From positions 2,895,451-2,959,450 of the forward strand of contig NZ_CP100355.1 of NCBI RefSeq assembly GCF_024204665.1: 64,000 bases of DNA, in the 5' to 3' direction. A model generated the notes under the pieces. The model made no database searches and had not been told where the DNA came from. It saw only the letters and a list, made by a program, of their open reading frames with translations. This document shows, piece by piece, positions 15,856 to 26,579 of the stretch (positions are counted from its first letter, which is position 1; every line of letters starts with the position of its first letter). Both the position numbers and the translations under genes were made by a program. This DNA is from Natronosalvus rutilus. Its GTDB lineage: Archaea; Halobacteriota; Halobacteria; Halobacteriales; Natrialbaceae.

Positions 15856-16821
15856 ATGGCAACGTGTGACGTGTGTGGGAAAAACGAAAGCATGCCGTAC
15901 AACTGTCGGCATTGCGGGGGGACCTACTGCAGCGAACACCGCCTGCCGGAGAACCACAACTGTACAGGGCTCCAGAACTGGAACGATCCGCAGGGAGTCT
16001 TCGACAGCGGGTTCGACGATAGTGTCGACAGCAGCGGGAAGACGGCCTCGAGTCTGAGCGACAAATTGCCGTTCAACACAGGGCCCGGCGGGCCGCTGGG
16101 GTACTTCCGGGGGAACATGACGTACACGTTCCTGGCGCTCATGTGGATCACGTTCCTGGCGCAATTCGTTACCCGGTTCATCCTCGCTCCGTTCGGATCA
16201 CCCGGGATGACCTTCGAGTCGGTTCTCACCTATCGGTCTATTTTCGTCCTGACGCCCGCCAACCCCGAGTACGTCTGGACATGGATCACCTCGATTTTCG
16301 CTCACGGTGGCTTCATGCACATCGTCTTCAACAGCATCGTTATCTTCTTCTTCGGCCCGCTCGTCGAGCGCTACGTCGGTTCGCGGAACTTCGCGTGGCT
16401 CTTTCTCGTCAGCGGCGCCGTCGCCGGGCTGAGCCAGATCAGTATTCAACTGCTCTCTGGTGGCGTCACCCCAACGACCCCCGGCGTCCTCGGTGCCAGT
16501 GGTGCCGGCCTGGCGATCATGGGCGTCCTCTCGATTCTGAACCCGAACCTCAAGGTCTATCTCTACTTCATCCTGCCCGTGCCGATCTGGGTGATCGCGG
16601 TTGGGTACGCACTTCTCAGCGTCTTCTTCATCGGCGCTGGGGCTGCTGGCGCCGGTGGAACTGCCCACGCGGCTCACCTCGTCGGCCTCCTGATCGGCCT
16701 CGCCTACGGCTGGTACGTCAAGCAGAACCGTAACATCAAGACCGCGAATCAGTTCCAGTTAGGCGGTGGCGGTCCAGGCGGCCCGGGCGGTCCTGGCGGT
16801 CCCGGTCGCCGACGCTTCTAA
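15856..16821 (+). CDS. Rhomboid family intramembrane serine protease with AN1-type zinc finger
   Basis: A 321-residue membrane protein. Residues 1-40 form an AN1-like zinc finger (CDVCG, CRHCGGTYCSEHRLPENHNC). About six transmembrane segments start near residue 92. Rhomboid landmarks are AHGGFMHIVFN in the second segment region, the catalytic serine in GASGAG near residue 215 and the catalytic histidine in HAAHLVG near residue 272. The C-terminus is a Gly/Pro repeat (GGPGGPGGPG). It cleaves membrane proteins within the bilayer; the substrates are unknown. It stands alone and is divergent from the DUF5788-polX operon. Confidence 0.93.
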   Translation: MATCDVCGKNESMPYNCRHCGGTYCSEHRLPENHNCTGLQNWNDPQGVFDSGFDDSVDSSGKTASSLSDKLPFNTGPGGPLGYFRGNMTYTFLALMWITFLAQFVTRFILAPFGSPGMTFESVLTYRSIFVLTPANPEYVWTWITSIFAHGGFMHIVFNSIVIFFFGPLVERYVGSRNFAWLFLVSGAVAGLSQISIQLLSGGVTPTTPGVLGASGAGLAIMGVLSILNPNLKVYLYFILPVPIWVIAVGYALLSVFFIGAGAAGAGGTAHAAHLVGLLIGLAYGWYVKQNRNIKTANQFQLGGGGPGGPGGPGGPGRRRF

Positions 16822-16902
16822 CGTTTCACACACCGGTCCCCGAACAGCCCACTCTCGACGCCCTCACACGCTAGCTAATCGCTGACCCCTTTCACCACGC
16901 AC

Positions 16903-17751
16903 ATGACACGCATCCATCGTCCCGACCTCGTCCCCGACGCCGCGCTCTCGAGAGCCGACATGGAAGCCATGCAGCACGAAATCGCTCGCGAGGCCGTCTT
17001 CGAGGACGACTTCGCGTTCGACCTCGAGACGCTGACGAACCCGTTGGCAGCGACCTCGGCCTCGACCTCGAGCGGGAGCGGGGGTGGTAGCAGTAACGGG
17101 AGCGGCAGCAGCCGCCACACCGGGTCTACCACCCAACCAGTCGTCGCCGGCGTCGACCAGTCCTTCCTGCTCGATTCGGAACCCGAACGCGCACTCAGCG
17201 CCATCGTCGTTACGCAGGGTGACGAGGTCCTCGAGCGCGTCTTCGCCGTCACGCCCCTCGAGATTCCCTACGTCCCGGGCCTGCTCTCGTTCCGCGAGGG
17301 CGGCCCGATCCTCGAGGCCGTCGAGAACCTGACGACCGACCCCGACATGTTCCTGTTCGACGGGAGCGGTCGCATCCACTTCCGGGAGGCCGGTATCGCG
17401 ACTCACATGGGCGTCGTCCTGGACGCCCCCAGCGTCGGCGTCGCCAAGAGCCTGCTCTGTGGCGAGGCGACGGGCGACCTCGAGAACCTCGCCGCCGGCA
17501 CCCGCGTCCCAATCGAAGCGAACGCGCGCGTCGAAACTGATCCGGGAACGCTCCTAGGGTACGCCGTCCAGACGAAGCAGTACGACTCGCCAAACCGCTA
17601 CGTCAACCCGCTGTACGTCAGTCCTGGCCACCGCGTCGGTCCGGAAACCGCGGCCGACCTGGCCCTCGCGCTCTCGACGGGCTACAAGCTCCCAGAGCCG
17701 GTTCGACTGGCCGACAGCTACGCCGACGAGGCGAAAGGCGAGTTGGACTAA
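16903..17751 (+). CDS. nfi: Endonuclease V
   Basis: A 282-residue repair nuclease that cuts next to deoxyinosine. Family motifs are VAGVDQSF (first catalytic Asp, near residue 85), VPGLLSFREG, a second Asp in MFLFDGSGRIHFREAGIATH, GVAKSLLCG, and YVSPGHRVG. Between the N-terminal helix and the first catalytic strand there is a low-complexity stretch of about 30 residues (about 48-78) rich in Ser, Gly and Thr, not expected in bacterial homologues. The ATG at 16903 gives the usual start (MTRIHRPDLVPDAALS). Confidence 0.9.
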   Translation: MTRIHRPDLVPDAALSRADMEAMQHEIAREAVFEDDFAFDLETLTNPLAATSASTSSGSGGGSSNGSGSSRHTGSTTQPVVAGVDQSFLLDSEPERALSAIVVTQGDEVLERVFAVTPLEIPYVPGLLSFREGGPILEAVENLTTDPDMFLFDGSGRIHFREAGIATHMGVVLDAPSVGVAKSLLCGEATGDLENLAAGTRVPIEANARVETDPGTLLGYAVQTKQYDSPNRYVNPLYVSPGHRVGPETAADLALALSTGYKLPEPVRLADSYADEAKGELD

Positions 17752-17832
17752 CCGCCTCGAGTCGCGGCGGCATCGTGAACTCAGGAAATAACGGATAGGT
17801 GCTTTCTCCGGCCCCATTAGTTATCCGCCAGA

Positions 17833-18010
17833 CGGAATACGTCGGCCGATGGGGAACGTGACGACCTGAGTGCCGGGATCGACGCCATCGTCCACTTCGC
17901 GTTCCTGGGTGGCCTTGCCTGGGCGACCGGTCGGCCGTTCCTGTTCCGAGCCTCGGCCCTTCGGCGTCACTGTGAGTTCGGCGACGAGGCCGGGGCTCGA
18001 GGCGCGACTT
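17833..18010 (+). pseudogene. Frameshifted remnant of an HPP-family membrane protein gene
   Basis: One frame up to 17946 reads AGIDAIVHFAFLGGLAWATG then RPFLF, with no start codon. Moving back one frame at 17946 continues PSLGPSAS, giving FLFPSLGPSA, the hallmark of the HPP integral-membrane family, and then hits a stop. A third frame nearby reads ATRPGLEAR, similar to what follows in HPP proteins. The reading needs at least one, probably two, frameshifts, and the 5' and 3' parts are missing, so the gene is dead. It lies between endonuclease V and a convergent acyltransferase. Confidence 0.5.
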
Positions 18011-18013
18011 GGA

Positions 18014-18718
18014 TCACTCGACAGAGTGGGGTGGGTCGTCCCGTTCTCGCGTCGTCTCCGTCTCGCCGTCGGTTTCGTCGGTGGTCGCGTCGAGTTCGCT
18101 GTCGCGGTCGACTACGACCCCTTCGCCCCCGTCGATTGTGTCCTCGGCGTCGCTTCGCTCGCTCGAGGTCGAACCCGAATCCGAACCCGAATCCGAGTCC
18201 GACATCGTCGTCGCCGGCACCCCCGCCACGATCTCGCCCGGCGGAACGTCCCGCGTCACGAGCGAGTTCGCCGCGACGCTTGCACCGGCACCGATCTCGA
18301 CACCGGGGAGGATGATCGCCCCGGCGCCGATCATCGCCCGCTCGCCGACGACGACCTCCCCCGTTCGATACTCGTGCTGGAGGAATTCGTGACAGAGAAT
18401 CGTAGCGTCGTAGCCGACGATGGCGTGATCCTCGAGCGTGATGAGGTCGGGCCAGAACACGTCAGGCGTGGCCTCAAGGCCCCACGAGACGCCCTCACCG
18501 ACCGTGACGCCGAGGCGTCGCATGAGCCAGCGCTTGAGTTTCAGGCTCGGCGAGGTCCGGATCAGCCAGACGACGACGTAGTTGATCGCCACGCGAAGGG
18601 GGTGGCGGGCGCTCGTCCAGTGGCCCAGCGAGTTCGTCGGGCCGGGCGTCGGGTGGCGGTGCACGCGGTCGTGTCTGCGTTTCTGATCGTGCTCGCGCCT
18701 GGAGGGGTCATCGGTCAC
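18014..18718 (-). CDS. Left-handed beta-helix acyltransferase
   Basis: A 234-residue hexapeptide-repeat acyltransferase. The catalytic part covers about 30-175: an N-terminal helix (LKRWLMRRLGVTVGEGVSWG), then ITLEDHAIVGYDATILCHEF, the cap and repeats VVVGERAMIGAGAIILPGV and EIGAGASVAANSLVTRDVPP. The final GEIVAGVPA is typical of maltose O-acetyltransferase-like enzymes. The last 55 residues are an acidic Ser/Asp/Glu tail without structure. The GTG at 18718 (MTDDPSRRE) is preferred because the upstream extension looks non-coding. The acyl acceptor is unknown. Confidence 0.82.
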   Translation of the reverse strand: MTDDPSRREHDQKRRHDRVHRHPTPGPTNSLGHWTSARHPLRVAINYVVVWLIRTSPSLKLKRWLMRRLGVTVGEGVSWGLEATPDVFWPDLITLEDHAIVGYDATILCHEFLQHEYRTGEVVVGERAMIGAGAIILPGVEIGAGASVAANSLVTRDVPPGEIVAGVPATTMSDSDSGSDSGSTSSERSDAEDTIDGGEGVVVDRDSELDATTDETDGETETTRERDDPPHSVE

Positions 18719-18806
18719 TGCCACGGCATTCGTTCCAATCCTACAAGAAACCAACTGAACGGGGAAAAGTCGGGTGTCCCCCGTTACCGCCCCGGTATCG
18801 ACCCGT

Positions 18807-19046
18807 TCAAAGCTGCCCGAGTTGAATCTCGTCGTCGCCGACGTGATCGACGTTGCTTGCGTCGAGTTCGTACGTGTCCTCGCTGGCGTCGCCCCAGCCG
18901 AGTTTGGACTTGATCGTGTCGGTCATCCCCGGATCGGGGTTCACGTGTGCGGTATCGCCGTGGACGGATTCGACGATCCCGATTCGGTCGCCGTTTTCGT
19001 TCACGACTGGCTTTCCTTCGTCGTCGTCCGTGAAGCGTGCGGACAT
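18807..19046 (-). CDS. PRC-barrel domain protein
   Basis: A 79-residue small beta protein starting MSARFTDDDEGKPVVNENGD. The pattern DRIGIVESVHGDTAHVNPDP and DSxxVxxVxDDEI fits a single PRC-barrel, a fold found in photosynthetic reaction centres and RimM. Stand-alone copies are common in haloarchaea and have unknown roles. It is encoded just downstream of purD on the same strand, about 75 nt away. Confidence 0.8.
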   Translation of the reverse strand: MSARFTDDDEGKPVVNENGDRIGIVESVHGDTAHVNPDPGMTDTIKSKLGWGDASEDTYELDASNVDHVGDDEIQLGQL

Positions 19047-19121
19047 ACGACTTCCTCCGCCGCTCAGTCCAATATAACGCGGGCTTGAAACTGCGCGGGG
19101 GTGGTACAGAATCGTGTGGTT

Positions 19122-20480
19122 TTACTTCCCGCGCAGTTCGTCCATGTGGTCGATACGGCGCTGAACCAGATCGGCTTTCCCGATGTCGTGGCGCACGTGC
19201 AGGCCTTCTTCGCCGGCGTCGGAGAGCGCGTCCTCGGCGATTTCCTCGGCTTCGGCGATGGTAGCCGCGAGACCGACGACGGCAAAGGACCTCGAGGTCG
19301 TGGTGTAGATTCCGTCCTCCCGCTCGTCCACGCTGGCGTAGTAGAGCAGGGCGTCGCCAGCGCTCTCTCGTCGTTCGTCGCCGCTCGAGCCGCTCGAGTC
19401 ATCCGAGCCCCGCGCTGCGCGCGCCACGCTCTCTTCGTCGACCTGCACCTTCGCTCCCGCCTCGGGATCGGTGGGGTACCCCGCAGGAACCGCGTACTTA
19501 CAGATCGTGGCTTGCTCGGCGAACTCGAGGTCGGGCAACGGATCTCGGTTTCGGGCCGCGGTGAGCACCTCGAGGAAGTCGGTCTCGAGGACCGGCAGGG
19601 TGTTCATCGCCTCGGGGTCACCGAAGCGGGCGTTGAACTCGACGACCTTCGGCCCCTCAGCGGTGAGCATGAACTGACCGTAGAGAATGCCCTTGTAGCC
19701 CTCGAGGGCGTCAACGGTCTCCTCGATGATGTCGACGGCATCCTCGTAGTCGGCCGCCGTCATGAACGGCAGTTCGCGCGTGGCGTCCGAATAGCTCCCC
19801 ATTCCGCCGGTGTTCGGCCCCTCGTCGCCCTCGTAGGCGCGCTTGTGGTCCTGGACCGCCGGAGCCGTGCGGACGTCGCCGTTCGCGACGAACGCCTGGA
19901 CGGTGAACTCCTCGCCGACGAGTCGCTCCTCGAGGACGAGGCGGTCGTAGTCGGATTCCCGGATGTAGTCCTTGCCCTCCTCGGCGGTCACCTGATCGCC
20001 GATGACCTTGACGCCCTTCCCGCCCGTGAGTCCGGCGGGCTTGACCACGAGGTCGCCGTCGTAGCTATCGATGTAGTCGCAGGCGGCCTCGCCGTCGTCG
20101 AATGTCTCGAAGTCGGGACAGCCCGTGATGTCGTTTTCCTGCATGAACCGGCGCTGGAAGGCCTTGTCCGTCTCGATTCGGGCCTCGTCCTGGTTCGGCC
20201 CGAAGGCGTAGACGCCCGCGTTCTCGAGCGCGTCGGCAACGCCGGCCTGGAGCGGTGCTTCCGGACCGACGACGGCGATGGTCGCGTCGACGGACTGGGC
20301 GTACTCGACCACCGCGTCGGGATCGGTCGTCTCGAGCGTCTCGAACCCGCTCGCCAGGTCGGCGATTCCCGGATTTCGGTTCCCCGCGCAGGCGTACAGG
20401 TCGGCCTCGCTGTCGGCCAGGGCGCGCGCGATGGCGTGTTCGCGCCCGCCGCCCCCGATCAGCAGTACGTGCTCGCGCAT
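19122..20480 (-). CDS. purD: Phosphoribosylamine-glycine ligase
   Basis: An ATP-grasp enzyme of purine synthesis that joins phosphoribosylamine and glycine; 452 residues. Domain order: N domain (VLLIGGGGREHAIARAL), A and B ATP-grasp domains (VVKPAGLTGGKGVKVIGD, EEFTVQAF), the PNTGGMGSY motif near residue 223, and metal-binding EFNARFGDPEAMN. The C domain holds a Ser/Glu-rich insertion of about 20 residues (about 345-372). The start at 20480 is set by MREHVLLIGGGG and a TATA box at 20505-20510; the longer frame to 20663 overlaps thyA. Confidence 0.94.
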   Translation of the reverse strand: MREHVLLIGGGGREHAIARALADSEADLYACAGNRNPGIADLASGFETLETTDPDAVVEYAQSVDATIAVVGPEAPLQAGVADALENAGVYAFGPNQDEARIETDKAFQRRFMQENDITGCPDFETFDDGEAACDYIDSYDGDLVVKPAGLTGGKGVKVIGDQVTAEEGKDYIRESDYDRLVLEERLVGEEFTVQAFVANGDVRTAPAVQDHKRAYEGDEGPNTGGMGSYSDATRELPFMTAADYEDAVDIIEETVDALEGYKGILYGQFMLTAEGPKVVEFNARFGDPEAMNTLPVLETDFLEVLTAARNRDPLPDLEFAEQATICKYAVPAGYPTDPEAGAKVQVDEESVARAARGSDDSSGSSGDERRESAGDALLYYASVDEREDGIYTTTSRSFAVVGLAATIAEAEEIAEDALSDAGEEGLHVRHDIGKADLVQRRIDHMDELRGK

Positions 20481-20504
20481 GATCGAAGTCGGTACGCAGG
20501 AACC

Positions 20505-20510
20505 TGTAAA
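20505..20510 (-). promoter_or_regulatory. TATA-like box of purD
   Basis: TTTACA on the minus strand, centred about 27 nt before the purD start. Confidence 0.4.
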
Positions 20511-20631
20511 GGTTGTCCTTTCTCGAGATCCGTCTATGCACGAACGTGTCATATAGGGCGAACCGCTCGTCGATTGCGTCCCGGGTCGACCGACTCGTCG
20601 AGCGGTCAGACTCGAGTCGGATGGATCAATG

Positions 20632-20637
20632 ATTATA
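20632..20637 (+). promoter_or_regulatory. TATA box of thyA-folA
   Basis: ATTATA, about 28 nt before ATG 20663; it is divergent from the purD promoter. Confidence 0.5.
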
Positions 20638-20662
20638 GGCATCCGCTCGAAACCCAGTCTCA

Positions 20663-21721
20663 ATGCAACAGTACCTCGACCTCGTCGGTTCGGTGCTCTC
20701 GGAAGGGGCGTACAAACCCAACCGAACCGGCGTCGACACCATCTCCTCGTTCAGCCAGCACTACGAGATCGACCTCCAGCGAGGCTACCCGCTCCTGACG
20801 ACCAAGCAGATGGACGGCTACCGCTGGAACTCGATGATCCACGAGATGTGCTGGTACCTCTCCGGCGAGGAGCACATCCGCGACCTGCGCGAGGAGACGA
20901 AGATATGGGACGCCTGGGCCGACGACGAGGGCCAACTCGACACGGCCTACGGTCGCTTCTGGCGCCGATTTCCGATTCCCGACGACGAGAGCCGGCTCGA
21001 GGGCGAGTCCTGGGCTGACGCCGCCCCCGACGACGCCGATAGCGGAGAGCCCGCCGGAAGCCAGTGGGTCACTCAAGAGGCCGACGGCCGCCAGACGTTC
21101 GACCAGCTCCAGTACGTGATCGACCAGCTCTCCGATAATCCGAACTCCCGTCGACTGGTCGTCAACGCCTGGCACCCCGCGAACGCCGCCGTCTCGACCC
21201 TCCCGCCCTGTCACTACTCCTTCGTCTTCAACGTCCAGGGCGACCGACTCAACTGCCACCTCACCCAGCGCTCGGGCGACGTGGCCCTCGGCATCCCGTT
21301 CAACATCGCGGCCTACGCCCTCCTGACGAAACTCGTCGCCCAGCAGACGGGCCTCGAGGCGGGCACCTTCGGCCACACCATCGTCGACGCCCACGTCTAC
21401 TGTGGGACCGGCGACCGCGGTCGATGGTACGCGAACAATCTCGAGGCCCTGCAGGACCACCTGGCCGAGGTCGACCCCCGAGAGGACCGCGCAGCCTACG
21501 CCGACGTGCGCGAGTGGCTCCTCAAGGAAGCCCCGGACGAAGCCGAGGGCGAGGAACGGTACGATCACGTCCCCAACCTGCTCCGGCAGTGTACGCGCGA
21601 GCCGCTCGAGCGCCCGCAACTGAAACTCGCGGACGTGACGATCGACGACCTCTCGGCCGACGACATCGAGCTGGTCGACTACGAGTCACACGACGGACTT
21701 CGGTTCGCGGTCGCCGAATGA
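20663..21721 (+). CDS. thyA: Thymidylate synthase ThyA
   Basis: It methylates dUMP to dTMP with methylene-tetrahydrofolate; 352 residues. Core motifs: NRTGVDTISSF, YPLLTTKQM, the catalytic cysteine in LPPCHYSF near residue 183, QRSGDVALGIPFNIA and HTIVDAHVY. Compared with E. coli ThyA (264 residues) it carries two acidic insertions, at about 110-145 (DESRLEGESWADAAPDDAD) and 275-310. Its stop overlaps the folA start by ATGA, so synthase and reductase are coupled, as needed to recycle dihydrofolate. Confidence 0.96.
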   Translation: MQQYLDLVGSVLSEGAYKPNRTGVDTISSFSQHYEIDLQRGYPLLTTKQMDGYRWNSMIHEMCWYLSGEEHIRDLREETKIWDAWADDEGQLDTAYGRFWRRFPIPDDESRLEGESWADAAPDDADSGEPAGSQWVTQEADGRQTFDQLQYVIDQLSDNPNSRRLVVNAWHPANAAVSTLPPCHYSFVFNVQGDRLNCHLTQRSGDVALGIPFNIAAYALLTKLVAQQTGLEAGTFGHTIVDAHVYCGTGDRGRWYANNLEALQDHLAEVDPREDRAAYADVREWLLKEAPDEAEGEERYDHVPNLLRQCTREPLERPQLKLADVTIDDLSADDIELVDYESHDGLRFAVAE

Positions 21722-22266
21722 CGGGTTCGTCGCCCGATTCTGACTCGGCCCTCGAGACCGACCTCGAACTCGTGGGAATCGTCGCCGTGGCCGAGAACGG
21801 GATCATCGGCCGCGAGGGCGAGATGCCCTGGCACGTCCCCGAGGACCTGGAGCACTTCAAGCGCCGGACCACGGGCCACCCGGTCATCATGGGTCGGGTG
21901 ACCTACGAGGGAATCCTCGAGGGACTGGGCGAGCCCCTGCCGGGGCGAACCTCCATCGTCCTCACGAGCCGGGACCTCGAGACGCCCGAAAACGTCGTCG
22001 TCGCCCACGACCTCGAGGCTGCTTTCGAGGCGGCCGAGCGCGCGGCCGAAGACCGCCACGACGGCACCGATCGTGCGTTCGTCGCAGGGGGCGCAACAGT
22101 CTACGAGCAGTTCCTGCCCGCGATAAATCGACTCGTCGTCACCGAGATTCGGGACCGACCCCAGGGTGACACCGCCTTTCCGGAGTGGGACCGCGAGGCA
22201 TGGACTGAGGTCGACCGCGACGACCGTGACGGCTTCTCGTTCCTCGAGTACGTCAGAACGGCGTGA
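21718..22266 (+). CDS. folA: Dihydrofolate reductase
   Basis: It reduces dihydrofolate made by ThyA back to tetrahydrofolate with NADPH; 182 residues. Motifs: GIVAVAENGIIG, MPWHVPEDLEHFKRRT (acidic catalytic residue region), PVIMGRVTYEGI, GRTSIVLTSRDL and the NADPH loop FVAGGATVYEQFL. It has a short acidic N-terminal extension of about 18 residues. The start ATG at 21718 overlaps the thyA stop by four nucleotides. Confidence 0.95.
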   Translation: MTGSSPDSDSALETDLELVGIVAVAENGIIGREGEMPWHVPEDLEHFKRRTTGHPVIMGRVTYEGILEGLGEPLPGRTSIVLTSRDLETPENVVVAHDLEAAFEAAERAAEDRHDGTDRAFVAGGATVYEQFLPAINRLVVTEIRDRPQGDTAFPEWDREAWTEVDRDDRDGFSFLEYVRTA

Positions 22267-22383
22267 ACGTCCGCAGTTCGTCGAGAACGTCCGAATCTTG
22301 ACGACACCATCGTGCTCATCGTGCAAACACTCGTCTAGCGATCGAGCACGATTGAGCGACCTGACCGACTAATTGTCGGTAGA

Positions 22384-22398
22384 TCGAGCGTTGCTCGA
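22384..22398. repeat. Short perfect inverted repeat upstream of acnA
   Basis: TCGAGC-GTT-GCTCGA, 75-90 nt before the acnA start. It could form a small hairpin or be an operator; no more can be said. Confidence 0.35.
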
Positions 22399-22472
22399 CC
22401 ATGTTCGGCAACATTTGCGCCGGAAGACCGATAGGTTCACACCTGCCCATTTCCTCAGTTTATACAATATCG

Positions 22473-25208
<2,736 letters not shown>

Positions 25209-25301
25209 ATCCGCGGCTCGAGGCTCGAGAATGTGTCGCTCGGCAATGTAACCGTTTTCCGACCTGTTGGATTCTCTGAGAAGTGAGATGAAGTGTCTGC
25301 T

Positions 25302-25309
25302 GAATATAG
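25302..25309. repeat. Target-site duplication, left copy (8 bp)
   Basis: GAATATAG, repeated exactly at 25526-25533 on the other side of the MITE-like element. Confidence 0.8.
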
Positions 25310-25525
25310 TGCTCTGTAGGATCGCTAGACGACGCTGTGATTAGCCTAATATCATCGGAGAACAGTCAACACTTGGCTAGTATCTGGAATCCACCACAGT
25401 CTCTTGATTTTGCAGGAACCTGTTCATCCAGCCATTAGCATCCGGGAAATTTCACCCATATCATATCGCAACTAACCACATTCAATTGATCCAAAGCCGG
25501 CGCAGCCTAGTGATCCTACAGAGCA
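25310..25525. mobile_element. 216-bp MITE-like element with 19-bp inverted termini
   Basis: The left end TGCTCTGTAGGATCGCTAG (25310-25328) and the complement of the right end (25507-25525) match at 18 of 19 positions. The element is flanked by an exact 8-bp duplication, GAATATAG (25302-25309 and 25526-25533). The interior has no ORF and is clearly AT-richer than its neighbours. This is the structure of a non-autonomous transposon moved by a transposase encoded elsewhere. An 8-bp duplication fits haloarchaeal families such as IS1595/ISH4 or ISH6; the family cannot be fixed here. Confidence 0.82.
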
Positions 25526-25533
25526 GAATATAG
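25526..25533. repeat. Target-site duplication, right copy (8 bp)
   Basis: GAATATAG, identical to 25302-25309. Confidence 0.8.
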
Positions 25534-25603
25534 AGGATGGATGCAGCAGACACTCTGAGGAAAAGTACCGATTGGAGCGTCCAACATGGCTACGTTTCCT
25601 CCA

Positions 25604-26425
25604 TTACGGTACGCTCAGAATGGGGTCAAGTCGATAGACCTCGGTGTCGTATCCGACGTACCAACCGTCATCGTCCTCTCGAGTTTCCCCGAGTATATCA
25701 CGAATCTCCTGATACTGGTCGGGCGGGATGTAGTATTTCGTGATTCGATTCCTCCAGCTCGGGACGCCCTCGATCTCGTGGCTACAGCCGGCGATTGTGA
25801 GTACTTCGCCGAGATGCTCGTGCTCGTCATGTTCCTCTCCGACGGCGTCGATCACGACTGCGTCGTCGGGAACGGAGTCGACGGCGTAAATCTCGATCAC
25901 TGCGGACCTGGGATCGGACTCGTCGCCGCGGTCGCCGAGGCGTAACGGGAGGGGACTCGCTCCGAGGGAGAGTCCGTAAACATCGCCCTGGTACGTTACG
26001 TACCATCTTGGTCCAAGATGTTTGGATTCGATCGATTCGTACTCGTTGAGCGATGCCTTGACGTCCGCGTACCTGTCTCCGTTTCCGAGTTCTACACTTC
26101 CCGTCTGCTTCATTTCCCCTTCTTCGTCGTACTCGCTGATCCGCTCCTCGGCCTCCGAACGGGTCTCCCCCGCATGCTCCATTTCGGCCTCGACGACATC
26201 GTACTTGAGGATGCCCGCTTCCTCGATATCGATAACGGAGGCGTCGTCGGGAACCGCTACGGGGACGCCGACGACGAGTACACCGAACTCGCCTTTGAAG
26301 CGCTCGCAATCGAGGTCGGCCTCCTGGTACGAGCCGTCGTCCGTTCTTTCGAGGCTGCCGAGGCAGCCCGCTGATCCGAGAAGAATACTCGTACTGCTCG
26401 TAGCAAGGAGGTCGCGACGCTTCAT
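25604..26425 (-). CDS. Tat-type lipoprotein, function unknown
   Basis: A 273-residue exported protein. The N-terminus MKRRDLLATSSTSILLGSAGC has twin arginines and a lipobox (GSAGC), so it should be Tat-exported and lipid-anchored at Cys21. The body is acidic and contains two similar blocks, PDDASVIDIEEAGILKYDVV (about 60-80) and PDDAVVIDAVGEEHDEHEHL (about 186-205), each leading to a Y-rich strand (RWYVTYQGDVYGL and GWYVGYDTEVYRL). This suggests an internal duplication. No family is recognised. It lies in the accessory patch between the MITE and the insertion sequence, so it may be horizontally acquired. Confidence 0.78.
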   Translation of the reverse strand: MKRRDLLATSSTSILLGSAGCLGSLERTDDGSYQEADLDCERFKGEFGVLVVGVPVAVPDDASVIDIEEAGILKYDVVEAEMEHAGETRSEAEERISEYDEEGEMKQTGSVELGNGDRYADVKASLNEYESIESKHLGPRWYVTYQGDVYGLSLGASPLPLRLGDRGDESDPRSAVIEIYAVDSVPDDAVVIDAVGEEHDEHEHLGEVLTIAGCSHEIEGVPSWRNRITKYYIPPDQYQEIRDILGETREDDDGWYVGYDTEVYRLDPILSVP

Positions 26426-26570
26426 AAGGTATCATCTCTTTGATTAACAGAACGACATAAATAGTTATTCCAGAGTCGAAGAGAGATTTGAGCAATCCCG
26501 TTTGTCCTCTCCATCGCCTCTACTAACGTTCACCGTATCTGGTAGAACGTCGCTTACCGCATGCCGTATA

Positions 26571-26579
26571 GGCGTTATG
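26571..26579. repeat. Target-site duplication of the IS, left copy (9 bp)
   Basis: GGCGTTATG, repeated exactly at 27514-27522. Confidence 0.85.

Noticed and set aside
22459-22464. TTTATA as the acnA promoter
   Set aside because: It lies only about 11 nt before the start codon, too close for an archaeal TATA box serving that start.
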